From Gemmiger sp. An50 (lineage in GTDB: Bacteria > Bacillota > Clostridia > Oscillospirales > Ruminococcaceae): a stretch of DNA of 64,000 nucleotides. Within the stretch, counting starts at the first letter, position 1; every line of letters starts with the position of its first letter. Made by a program: the position numbers and the translations under genes. Location of the stretch: contig NZ_NFID01000009.1 in assembly GCF_002161595.1 (NCBI RefSeq), positions 86,123-150,122 on the forward strand. The letters are read 5' to 3'. The notes below the pieces were generated by a model, which did no database searches, was not told the DNA's origin, and saw nothing but the letters and a program-made list of their open reading frames with translations. Of this stretch, positions 25,437 to 35,024 are shown one piece after another.

Positions 25437-25867
25437 TATTCCGAAGCGGAGTCCTGATCCGCCAGACCCAGTTCGCGCACCACAGAGCCAAGCAGGCCAT
25501 TCACAAACTGGTAGTCCTCGTTTCCGCCGAATTTTTTGGTCAGTTCCACTGCCTCATTGATGGTAACGCTGGGCAGCTTCTCTTCGCCGTACAGGATTTC
25601 GCTCAAAGCCAGACGCAGCACGGTGAGGCTTACCCGGGGAATGCGGTCAATGGTCCAGCCCTTCAGATGATCGCGGATCATATCGTTGATCTCGGCGCTG
25701 TGTTCGTAGTAATCGTCGATCAGCTTACGGCCGAACTCATCCACCCGGTTCTCGCCCAGTTCATTGTTCAGAGCGATCACGTCCTCCGGCATGGCGTTGT
25801 CGAAGGTGGATGCGAAGGCGGCCAGGAAGGCGTTCTCACGTGCGGTTCTGCGTGTCAGTTTTTCCAT
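25436..25867 (-). CDS. nusB: Transcription antitermination factor NusB
   Basis: 143 residues, all-helical RNA-binding protein of the rRNA antitermination complex. RRTARENAFLAAFAS at the start and LPSVTINEAVELTKKFGG near the end are family signatures. It keeps the Bacillus neighbourhood asp23(yqhY)-nusB; folD, normally next, is absent and a TsaD paralog is in its place. Confidence 0.95.
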   Translation of the reverse strand: MEKLTRRTARENAFLAAFASTFDNAMPEDVIALNNELGENRVDEFGRKLIDDYYEHSAEINDMIRDHLKGWTIDRIPRVSLTVLRLALSEILYGEEKLPSVTINEAVELTKKFGGNEDYQFVNGLLGSVVRELGLADQDSASE

Positions 25868-25926
25868 AAAATAAAGTATCCTCTCACAGCCAAAGCCCCC
25901 CTGCGAACCGCGGGAGGGCCGATTGG

Positions 25927-26301
25927 TTATTCTTCTTCAGCAGGCAGTTCCGGCTCCTGCAGGACGCCAACCACCACAATGTTTACCCGGGCGACCGTGA
26001 TGCTGGTCATGTTCTGCACAGCAGACTTCACGTTCTCCTGCACTTTTTCGCAGACCGCCGGGATCTGACTGCCGTAGCGCACCGTCAGGCTGACAGTGAT
26101 CTCGGCCACATTCTCCAGCAGCTCCACCGAAACAGGCTTTTGCAGGTTTACCTTGCCCAAAAAGCTGCGCATCCCAGCGGAACCGGCACAAACGTCCACC
26201 ACGCCGTCGATTTCGGTGGCTGCAAGCTTTGCAATCTTACCAATCACATCGGTAGAGATCTGCAAGCTGCCGTTTACAACATTGGAATTTGAAACTTCCA
26301 T
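25927..26301 (-). CDS. Asp23/Gls24 family protein (YqhY-like)
   Basis: 124 residues. The Asp23 fold is seen in ISTDVIGKIAKLAATEIDGV and VNIVVVGV. In Bacillus the homolog YqhY sits between accC and nusB and affects acetyl-CoA carboxylase; here it follows spoIIIAH directly with accBC missing. ATG at 26301 with GGGAGG 8 nt upstream. Confidence 0.9.
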   Translation of the reverse strand: MEVSNSNVVNGSLQISTDVIGKIAKLAATEIDGVVDVCAGSAGMRSFLGKVNLQKPVSVELLENVAEITVSLTVRYGSQIPAVCEKVQENVKSAVQNMTSITVARVNIVVVGVLQEPELPAEEE

Positions 26302-26381
26302 ACCCGGTCCTCCCAAAGGTAATTATTTTCATGGCATCTGAATTGAAGATATTATACCATCTTTTTGCATAATCTACAAGG

Positions 26382-26990
26382 TCATTTTATTTCTACCACG
26401 GTAATATTCTGTGCGCTCACCGAGCACTCACTCAGTACGATGTCCCGAATCTGCGCCACTTCGGTCTGGGTCAGGCCGTCGCTGGTGGTCATGACCGTGA
26501 TGTTGACGTTATCTCCGTCAATGAAGGCCACACAGTCCACAAAGCCTTTGGCCTTGATCCGGCTTTCCAGATCGCTCTCTTTGGTGATGCTTTCGATGGT
26601 GGCGGTAAGCTGCTGTGTGAGTGCGTCCTTTTCCTCCTGGCTGAGCGCACTGTTTTTCAGGCTCTTCTGCAAAGTATCCAGGGCCTCGTCGCGGGTTTTG
26701 GTGCGGGAGAGGCGGGCCTGCTCAAAAAAGCCGCTTCCTGTGGGGTCACCCACGCTGACCAGCTGCGCTTCACCGTAGTTCTTGTCTGCGGTCTCCTGAG
26801 TGGAAGCGGCGGTCTCCACGGCAAGCTCATCGGTGATGATCTCCGTGCTGGCCGCTGCATTGGCCTGAATGGTATCGCCCATCACCAGGTCCGTGCTTTT
26901 GGCGTACTCCCAGTTTAGATACACAGCCACACCCAGTGCTACCACCAGGGTGAGAAGCGTCATTTTCTGGTTGATCTTTTTTACTTGCAT
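26382..26990 (-). CDS. spoIIIAH: Stage III sporulation protein AH
   Basis: 202 residues. A short cytosolic end, one membrane segment (about 10-28), then a charged helical stretch and a YscJ/FliF-like ring domain (about 110-200). In Bacillus SpoIIIAH in the mother cell joins SpoIIQ from the forespore to form the channel between the two. Starts at a TAATG overlap with spoIIIAG with GGAGGG upstream. Last gene of the spoIIIA operon. Confidence 0.93.
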   Translation of the reverse strand: MQVKKINQKMTLLTLVVALGVAVYLNWEYAKSTDLVMGDTIQANAAASTEIITDELAVETAASTQETADKNYGEAQLVSVGDPTGSGFFEQARLSRTKTRDEALDTLQKSLKNSALSQEEKDALTQQLTATIESITKESDLESRIKAKGFVDCVAFIDGDNVNITVMTTSDGLTQTEVAQIRDIVLSECSVSAQNITVVEIK

Positions 26991-27532
26991 TATGTTCCCT
27001 CCGATTCATTCATTTTTGCAATGCTGATCCGGTTGCTCGATACACCGGTAAGCACCGAAACCGCTTCGGTGATCTGTGCCTGCACCTGGACGTCCTCCGC
27101 GCCCTGACATACCACGGCGATTCCGCGAATCTCCGGTTCCCAGACCATTTCCACCAGAGCGTTCTGCCCGGAGGAATTCTCCAGCAGAATGTGCTGGGTC
27201 TCGCTCCCGTTTTCTCCCCGATCTGTTTCGTCCAGTGCATAGACCGTTTGCGGGCCGGCTTCCAGCGTTACGGCCACCTTTACCTGCCCTGCGCCCTGAA
27301 TGCTCTCAATGACCCTGGTAAGCGTTTGCTCCAGGCTTGCGGCGTATTCCTGCGCATATACGGTATCGCTCGCCGTGCTCTGCGCTGCATCTGCCTCGTG
27401 GTTTCTGTTTCCGGGTGAAAATGCGTTCCCGGCCAGAAGAAAAAACAAACCCAGAGCACCGGCAAAAACAAGAAGGCTGCTTCGATTCCAGTTCTTCGCC
27501 TTGAAAAGCTCCTTGAAAAAATCACGTCCCAT
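26990..27532 (-). CDS. spoIIIAG: Stage III sporulation protein AG
   Basis: 180 residues. One membrane segment (about 19-36), a short linker and a ring-building domain (VKVAVTLEAGPQTVYA, RGIAVVCQGAEDVQVQ). In Bacillus it forms a large ring in the mother-cell membrane. The ATG at 27532 with GGAGGA upstream is chosen; it is inside the last 11 bp of spoIIIAF. Confidence 0.92.
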   Translation of the reverse strand: MGRDFFKELFKAKNWNRSSLLVFAGALGLFFLLAGNAFSPGNRNHEADAAQSTASDTVYAQEYAASLEQTLTRVIESIQGAGQVKVAVTLEAGPQTVYALDETDRGENGSETQHILLENSSGQNALVEMVWEPEIRGIAVVCQGAEDVQVQAQITEAVSVLTGVSSNRISIAKMNESEGT

Positions 27533-27953
27533 CGTTCGGTTCCTCCGCCCTGATCTCAATCTCCTCTCCCTCGCCCAGCACCTGCCGCAGCGCCGTTTTC
27601 ACGCGCTCCGGTTCGGTGCAATTGATCGCTGTTACGGTCAGCGGCGGACCGGTTTCCACCTGGATCTGACCGCTGATCCCCTGGGCGGCAAGTGTTTGTT
27701 CCAGCTGCTCTTCCAAAGCCTGCTGCTCCAGCTGGTCACGATAGCCGGAAAAATCCACGGCATCTGCCTGCTGTGTGGGCCACAGCTCTTTCCAGCCGGA
27801 AAACGCTTCCTGCACGGGCTGCAGGACCGTTACTAAAATATACAGCGCCACAACCACTTTTATGCTCTTTTCGTATTCTTTGCGGGGCATCAGAAGCTCC
27901 AACCCGCCCGCCAGAACGCATGCCATGCAAAGGGTGAACGCCCATTCATTCAC
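27522..27953 (-). CDS. spoIIIAF: Stage III sporulation protein AF
   Basis: 143 residues. Two membrane segments near the N-terminus (about 6-20 and 29-45) with MPRKEYEKSIKVVVALYI, characteristic of SpoIIIAF, then a soluble C-terminal domain (about 85-140). Part of the SpoIIIA membrane complex. Its ribosome site GGAGGAGG lies in the glycine-coding end of spoIIIAE. Confidence 0.92.
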   Translation of the reverse strand: MNEWAFTLCMACVLAGGLELLMPRKEYEKSIKVVVALYILVTVLQPVQEAFSGWKELWPTQQADAVDFSGYRDQLEQQALEEQLEQTLAAQGISGQIQVETGPPLTVTAINCTEPERVKTALRQVLGEGEEIEIRAEEPNDGT

Positions 27954-27954
27954 T

Positions 27955-29058
27955 TTAGCCGCCTCCTCCCAGCAGGATCATCAGTGCTGTGGAAAGAACC
28001 GTAAGCATAAAAAAGAACACCAGAAATGAGATGCATAAGCCGGTCGCCTGACCCATTCCTTCCAGCACACGGCCTGCACGGCTGAGCCCGAAGGCCTTTG
28101 CCAGCGCAGCGCTTAAAAGATACGCCAGATAAAAACAAAAGCAGCGGATCAGCAGCGGTAAAAAGGTGACAGTCAAAACCGCAATGGCGGCAAATCCCAG
28201 CGATCCTTTCAACACGCGAAGTCCACTGAGGACACTGCCCATCGCATCGGAAGCAAGGCTGCCGATCACAGGAACGCCGCTGCTGAGCAAAAACTGGCCG
28301 GTCTTCATGGCAAGGGTATCTGTGTTTTGAGCCAGCACGCTCTGTAGTCCCAGAACACCGCCAAACAGAATGGACAAAAAGCCAAGAATCCATTTAACGA
28401 GCCTGTGAAGCACGGCACAGCCGTCGGAAAGGCCGCCCAAACCACACAACCCGCCTGCGATGTTCAGCGCCAGAAAAGCACGTACCAGCGGGAGTGCAAT
28501 CACACTGATCATCTGAGCGCAAAAGGCGGCCATGGTCAAAAACATCCCGCTGTAAACAGCCGCTTGCGTAGCCTGACCGCAACTGATCATAACGCCTGAA
28601 AAAACAGGGACAAAGCTGATCAGATAGGTCTGGCATTCCTGTATCCGTCCAGTCAGCTGCTCCAGCAGCGGCAGCATTGGCTGCAGCGCCGCTGTGCTGA
28701 TGCCCAGAAGACAGACGGTTTCCAGCGGCGCCCGCCAGTCGCTGCCGGGCAGAAGGCTGAGCGCAGCGGCAGCGATCAGAACAGTGGCGGACACAGAGGC
28801 CAAAAGCCGAAAGGGCTGTTCAAACTGGTCTTTTGCGGTATCCAATAGCTTTTCCAAAAGCTGCGGTGCGGAAGTGTTCTGAAACTCCTCGGCAGTAACC
28901 GGCGGAGAGTCCAGAATTTCCTGTGCGGACTCCGGCAATTCCTGGGCCGATACTGCGCCGGGCAAGACTGTCAGCAAAAGGAAAACGGCCAGCAGCCATT
29001 TTATTGCAGAAAGGCGGCGAGCGACTCGGCCGCGGTTTGAAACAGAGGCAGCGCGCAC
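27955..29058 (-). CDS. spoIIIAE: Stage III sporulation protein AE, start uncertain
   Basis: About 350-367 residues. A signal-like segment KWLLAVFLLLTVLPGAVSA, an extracytoplasmic stretch, then about seven membrane segments with the family's glycine/proline-rich loops (SGVPVIGSLASDAMGSVLSG). The expected start just before KWLL reads ATA AAA TGG (ATA at 29004-29002), where relatives would have ATG AAA. The only nearby in-frame start is GTG at 29058, which adds 18 residues, has no ribosome site and lies inside spoIIIAD. The coordinates given use that GTG; ATA initiation or a point change is the alternative. Confidence 0.85.
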   Translation of the reverse strand: MRAASVSNRGRVARRLSAIKWLLAVFLLLTVLPGAVSAQELPESAQEILDSPPVTAEEFQNTSAPQLLEKLLDTAKDQFEQPFRLLASVSATVLIAAAALSLLPGSDWRAPLETVCLLGISTAALQPMLPLLEQLTGRIQECQTYLISFVPVFSGVMISCGQATQAAVYSGMFLTMAAFCAQMISVIALPLVRAFLALNIAGGLCGLGGLSDGCAVLHRLVKWILGFLSILFGGVLGLQSVLAQNTDTLAMKTGQFLLSSGVPVIGSLASDAMGSVLSGLRVLKGSLGFAAIAVLTVTFLPLLIRCFCFYLAYLLSAALAKAFGLSRAGRVLEGMGQATGLCISFLVFFFMLTVLSTALMILLGGGG

Positions 29059-29381
29059 ATCAGGATCAGGCAGCGGCCCGCAAACTCCACCTTGCCCGCA
29101 AGGCTGCTGAGTCCGGCATCCCGGCACAGATCCTGTGTTGTCTGGGAGGCCAGCGCGATTCCGGCGGCTTTGATGACCGTGGAAAAACCGGTTTGCTCCC
29201 AATAGGCGGCATAGGCGCTCAGCTGTTCGATCAACGGAGCAGCCAGCCGCAGCAGATAGAGCAGCAGCACCACGGAGCATCCCAAAAGGCACAGAATCCC
29301 ATAGGAGGGCAGGTGCTCGCGCACAAGCCCGATCAGTACGGCGGATACCAGCACAAAGGCGGCGATCTGAAAAATTTCCAT
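29001..29381 (-). CDS. spoIIIAD: Stage III sporulation protein AD
   Basis: 126 residues, four membrane segments, start MEIFQIAAFVLV as in the family. Related to SpoIIIAC; both are inner-membrane components of the mother-cell side. Ribosome site is weak (GATGGA). The stop TAA overlaps the ATA codon where spoIIIAE would start. Confidence 0.93.
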   Translation of the reverse strand: MEIFQIAAFVLVSAVLIGLVREHLPSYGILCLLGCSVVLLLYLLRLAAPLIEQLSAYAAYWEQTGFSTVIKAAGIALASQTTQDLCRDAGLSSLAGKVEFAGRCLILMCALPLFQTAAESLAAFLQ

Positions 29382-29390
29382 ATTCCATCA

Positions 29391-29588
29391 TCATAGATTG
29401 AACAGCGATTTTATGTTCACGAACAGATCGCTGATCTGCTGCACGAGCATGGACAGCACAACGATCAGCCCCGCCAGCGTGGTCATCATAGCTTGGTCCT
29501 CCCGACCTGAGCGGATCAGCAGCTGATTCAGAACGGCAACGATAATACCGATGGCGGCGATTTTGAATACCAGGTCAATATCCATCAT
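29391..29588 (-). CDS. spoIIIAC: Stage III sporulation protein AC
   Basis: 65 residues, two membrane segments (about 5-25 and 33-55), MDIDLVFKIAAIGIIVAVL typical of SpoIIIAC. Starts after AAGGAAAGG. Small membrane component of the SpoIIIA complex, 9 nt upstream of spoIIIAD. Confidence 0.94.
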   Translation of the reverse strand: MMDIDLVFKIAAIGIIVAVLNQLLIRSGREDQAMMTTLAGLIVVLSMLVQQISDLFVNIKSLFNL

Positions 29589-29601
29589 TTCTAACCTTTC
29601 C

Positions 29602-30072
29602 TTATAAGAGCAGCAGCGCAGCCATCAGTCCGGCGCAGACACCAGCCTGCGGATAAAGCCGCACTGCCGCCCGATAGTCCTTTTCCTGACGGGCGCCGTT
29701 TTGCCGGGCAAGCTCGATGTAATAGGGCATCTGGCCGCACAGCTCCTGAGCACTCACCTGCCCGATCTGCTCAAAAAGCGGATGAAATGGCGCGGAATCT
29801 CCCGGAGGAATATATGCGGGAAACCGGTATGACTCCAACGCGAGACATTCTCCCAACATCAGATGGGGATAGTTCCCTGTTCGCAGTTCTTCCAGCAGGC
29901 AGGGCGTTGCCAGTGCCCGATAGTATACAGCGTCCTGAATCTGCGCCAGCATATTGGCAAGCTCCGCCCAAAAGGCGGCTCGCCTTTGCAGTACAGCAGC
30001 CTGTTCTGCACCAAACAGAAAGCCTGCGGCTCCCACCAGTACAGCTCCGCTGAGTTTGATGAGCCAGATCAT
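29602..30072 (-). CDS. spoIIIAB: Stage III sporulation protein AB
   Basis: 156 residues. An N-terminal membrane segment, an extracytoplasmic helical domain resembling the GspF fold of secretion systems, and a C-terminal hydrophobic end (VCAGLMAALLLL). Starts in an ATGA overlap with spoIIIAA, with which the family partner ATPase works. Confidence 0.9.
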   Translation of the reverse strand: MIWLIKLSGAVLVGAAGFLFGAEQAAVLQRRAAFWAELANMLAQIQDAVYYRALATPCLLEELRTGNYPHLMLGECLALESYRFPAYIPPGDSAPFHPLFEQIGQVSAQELCGQMPYYIELARQNGARQEKDYRAAVRLYPQAGVCAGLMAALLLL

Positions 30073-30971
30073 AGCGCCACCACTTCGCGAATGCAGCCCG
30101 GCTTTTGCGGGCCTTCCAGAAAGGTGCAGAGGGAAAAGACGGCGCGCAGCCGGGCACGGCTTTGTTCCAGGCGGGCTCCCAGCTCGTCCATGCTGGCGGC
30201 GTGGACCGAACAGATAAATCCGACCCCCGACTGTATCCCCCGCTCCACCTGACGGAATTCTTCGCTCGAGCCCAGCTCATCACAAACAAGGATCTGCGGG
30301 CCCAGGCACCGGACTGCCATTTCGATTCCGCTTGTCTTTGGGCAGTTGGACAAAACATCGCAATTCAGGGGAATCCGGGGAGAATTTCCCCAGGGATCAC
30401 AGGGCCAGAGTTCCTGACGCTCGTCCACAACGGCAACCTTTTTGCCCTGCTCACTGGCTGCTTTGATGATGCTGCGCAACAGTGTGGTCTTACCGCTGCC
30501 GGGAGAGCCTGCCAGAATCATCCCGTGGAAGGAATCCGCAAGACTGCCCTGCAAAAGCGGCGGCAGCGGAACGAACAGCATACGCGCCACACGCAGATTC
30601 AGCGAGGTGATGGTCTGAAAACTGTTCCGGCCGTTTTCTGCTGTGCGGCAGATTCCGGCCACGCCTACCCGGTGTCCGCCGGGAATGGTAAAGAAGCCCT
30701 GAGAAAGCTGGTTTTCATAGCTGTGGACCGATTTCTCGCACAGAGAATAAAAGCATTCCTGAAGTTCGCGGGCGCTCAGCTGCAGGGCGCTGGCACATTT
30801 GGGCAAAAGGTTGGGCGCCAGCACCGGCCCGTTCGGAGTAGAGAAAACGACGGGGCGCTCACTGCGCAGCCGTATTTCGTGTACCTGAACCGCAAATGCC
30901 GGCGGCAATTGCGCAAGAGCATCCCGTACCGGGGCGGGCAGACGCTGAATCGCATTGTAATACTCGTCCAT
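30069..30971 (-). CDS. spoIIIAA: Stage III sporulation protein AA (ATPase)
   Basis: 300 residues. Secretion-type ATPase of the SpoIIIA-SpoIIQ channel. Walker A GSPGSGKTTLL, an aspartate box VAVVDERQEL and ILVCDELG are seen, and VHEIRLRSERPV is the family N-terminal signature. ATG at 30971 follows AAAGGAGC. First gene of the operon; a CATATGCT stretch 38 nt upstream of the ATG faintly resembles a sigma-E -10 element, but no convincing -35 was found. Confidence 0.95.
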   Translation of the reverse strand: MDEYYNAIQRLPAPVRDALAQLPPAFAVQVHEIRLRSERPVVFSTPNGPVLAPNLLPKCASALQLSARELQECFYSLCEKSVHSYENQLSQGFFTIPGGHRVGVAGICRTAENGRNSFQTITSLNLRVARMLFVPLPPLLQGSLADSFHGMILAGSPGSGKTTLLRSIIKAASEQGKKVAVVDERQELWPCDPWGNSPRIPLNCDVLSNCPKTSGIEMAVRCLGPQILVCDELGSSEEFRQVERGIQSGVGFICSVHAASMDELGARLEQSRARLRAVFSLCTFLEGPQKPGCIREVVAL

Positions 30972-31033
30972 TTTTGTTTCACGCTCCTTTGTGCTACAAG
31001 CATATGAGCCTGATGGATGTGTTAGAACAAAAA

Positions 31034-31062
31034 ATCCCCCTTGGCAAAATGCCAAGGGGGAT
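31034..31062 (-). terminator. Terminator of ligA
   Basis: A perfect 13-bp stem (31034-31046 with 31050-31062), 3-nt loop, followed on the minus strand by a T-run (AAAAAA at about 31029-31034 on plus). It ends 6 nt after the ligA stop and separates it from spoIIIAA. Confidence 0.9.
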
Positions 31063-31068
31063 AAAAGA

Positions 31069-33119
<2,051 letters not shown>

Positions 33120-33137
33120 CATTGGCCCATCCGGCGG

Positions 33138-33794
33138 CTAGGCTTTTTCTCCGTCTGCGGCATTTTGCGCGTAAAGCTGGGGAACCTCGCCAACGATCAG
33201 AATCTGCGCGGCAAGAACCTCTGCCTGAGCGTCTACCGGGATCACCTCACCTGCCAGAAGCGCGCCGACCTGCACCGAAAAACAAACCGTTACTTCCAGT
33301 CTGGTCTGATTGACGCCTGCCTGGGAAAAGTCGCTTTGCACCTGACTGGTAACCAGCGAAAGCGGCTGCACCTGTATGGCGATTTCCGGCCCTCGATCAT
33401 TGAGCAGCTGAATGCCGGTCAACGTGCCCAAGGGAATGCGCAGCGGTACCTGCTGCAGCTGACACAGTGATTGATTGACCTGGTCCACCAGAGCATCCTC
33501 CAGAGCGTTGATGCGGGCGGAATCTATGGCTATGCTTTGTATCCGGCCTGCTTCATCCTGCTGGACCACATAAAGGTCGTCGTAAAGACCGCTGTTTTCT
33601 TCCAAAATAGAGTTACAGGCGGTTTGGATGGTGCGCACGGCCAGCGCACGGCACTGATATTGCACCACCTGAGCAGTGAGCGGCCGGATAGCCTGATCGA
33701 TCTGCTGCAGAGCAAACAAAACCAGCGCAAGACCAATGGCCAGCCAAAGCCCTTGTTTTCTTCGTTTGGCAGTACGCTGCGAAATACGGCGCAT
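33138..33794 (-). CDS. yunB: Sporulation protein YunB
   Basis: 218 residues. An N-terminal membrane segment (about 14-30) preceded by many basic residues, then an extracytoplasmic domain with IPLGTLTGIQLLNDRGPEI, the YunB hallmark. In Bacillus yunB is a sigma-E gene needed for efficient sporulation; biochemistry unknown. The ATG at 33794 has GGGGGAAG upstream; an ATG at 33809 lacks a ribosome site. Confidence 0.9.
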   Translation of the reverse strand: MRRISQRTAKRRKQGLWLAIGLALVLFALQQIDQAIRPLTAQVVQYQCRALAVRTIQTACNSILEENSGLYDDLYVVQQDEAGRIQSIAIDSARINALEDALVDQVNQSLCQLQQVPLRIPLGTLTGIQLLNDRGPEIAIQVQPLSLVTSQVQSDFSQAGVNQTRLEVTVCFSVQVGALLAGEVIPVDAQAEVLAAQILIVGEVPQLYAQNAADGEKA

Positions 33795-33880
33795 CGCTTC
33801 TTCCCCCATTGTTGGCGTTCTTTTTCCCAATATATTCGCGAAAGGAAGAAATCGTGAGCCATTTGCAGGCTTTCCAAACA

Positions 33881-33913
33881 AAAAAGCATGCCGCATTACG
33901 CGGCATGCTTTTT
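33881..33913 (-). terminator. Terminator of pfkA
   Basis: A 14-bp stem AAAAAGCATGCCGC (33881-33894) with its complement (33900-33913), 5-nt loop, A/T runs on both sides. It ends 16 nt after the pfkA stop on the minus strand. Confidence 0.88.
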
Positions 33914-33929
33914 GAAATGCTCAGAAAAA

Positions 33930-34904
33930 TCAGATGGAGATGGTGTTGGCCACATCCAGCATCATGGTGTCGATGGTCTTGTGCATAGACAGAGCGACGC
34001 TGATATCGTAGTCCACGATCTTGTCGGCAGAAACGGCAACCACACGGTTGTAGATGCCCTTCTCCAGCAGGTTAACAGCGTGGTAACCCATCTGAGAAGC
34101 GGTCACGCGATCGCGCAGAGTGGGAGAACCACCGCGCTGTACGTGGCCCAGAACGGTAGCACGGGAATCAATGCCGGTGCGGGCCTGGATCTCGTTGGCC
34201 AGCTCCTGAGCATGACCAACACCCTCGGCTACGATCACGATGAAGTGCTTCTTGCCGGTCTTCTGGGTCTGGTTCATGCGGGAGATGATGTCGTGGTCCA
34301 GATCGTAGGGACGCTCGGGAATCAGGATAGCCAGAGCGCCGGTGGCGATGCCCACGTTCAGAGCAATGTAGCCAGCGTTACGTCCCATAACCTCAACCAC
34401 ACTGCAGCGGTCATGGCTCTGGGTAGTGTCGCGCAGCTTATCGATCATCTCCACAGCGGTGTTCATGGCGGTGTCGTAGCCGATGGTGTACTCGCTGCAG
34501 GCGATGTCGTTGTCGATGGTGCCGGGAATGCCGATGCAGGGAATGCCCAGGTTGGCCAGAGCGCGAGCACCCTTGAAGGAACCGTCGCCGCCGATTACAA
34601 CCATTGCATCGATGCCCAGCTCTTTGCACTTCTCAGCGCCCTTCTTCTGGCCTTCTGCAGTTACAAACTCAAGGCAGCGGGCAGTGTAAAGGACAGTACC
34701 GCCCCGATGGATGATCTCGGATACGCTGCGCAGGTCCATCTCACGTACTTCGCCGTTCAGCAGACCATTGTAGCCGCGCTGAATGCCAATAACCTTGATG
34801 CCCTTGCTCAGAGCGGTACGAACAACCGCGCGAACCGCAGCATTCATGCCGGGCGCGTCGCCGCCACTGGTCAATACACCGATGGTTTTAATTTCCTTAT
34901 ACAT
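33930..34904 (-). CDS. pfkA: ATP-dependent 6-phosphofructokinase
   Basis: 324 residues. Glycolytic enzyme. ATP site GVLTSGGDAPGMNAA, GGDGSFKGA, catalytic GTIDNDI and the substrate arginine region HVQRGGSPT are seen. GGDGS (Gly at 104-type position) is typical of the ATP form rather than the PPi form. The ATG at 34904 follows TAGGAGGGG. It has its own promoter, although dnaE-pfkA is a conserved pair. Confidence 0.97.
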   Translation of the reverse strand: MYKEIKTIGVLTSGGDAPGMNAAVRAVVRTALSKGIKVIGIQRGYNGLLNGEVREMDLRSVSEIIHRGGTVLYTARCLEFVTAEGQKKGAEKCKELGIDAMVVIGGDGSFKGARALANLGIPCIGIPGTIDNDIACSEYTIGYDTAMNTAVEMIDKLRDTTQSHDRCSVVEVMGRNAGYIALNVGIATGALAILIPERPYDLDHDIISRMNQTQKTGKKHFIVIVAEGVGHAQELANEIQARTGIDSRATVLGHVQRGGSPTLRDRVTASQMGYHAVNLLEKGIYNRVVAVSADKIVDYDISVALSMHKTIDTMMLDVANTISI

Positions 34905-34949
34905 AGTAATGCCCCTCCTAAAATCAAATCGAAATTTGACATTGGTATA

Positions 34950-34978
34950 ATTATAACATCCTGGCAACATAAATGCAA
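34950..34978 (-). promoter_or_regulatory. Promoter of pfkA
   Basis: TTGCAT (34978-34973), 17-nt spacer, TATAAT (34955-34950) on the minus strand. Lies in the 120-nt gap between dnaE and pfkA. Confidence 0.65.
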
Positions 34979-35024
34979 AACTTTCTGCGCAATTTGTCGC
35001 CAAAAGGTTTGCCCAATTGACCAA

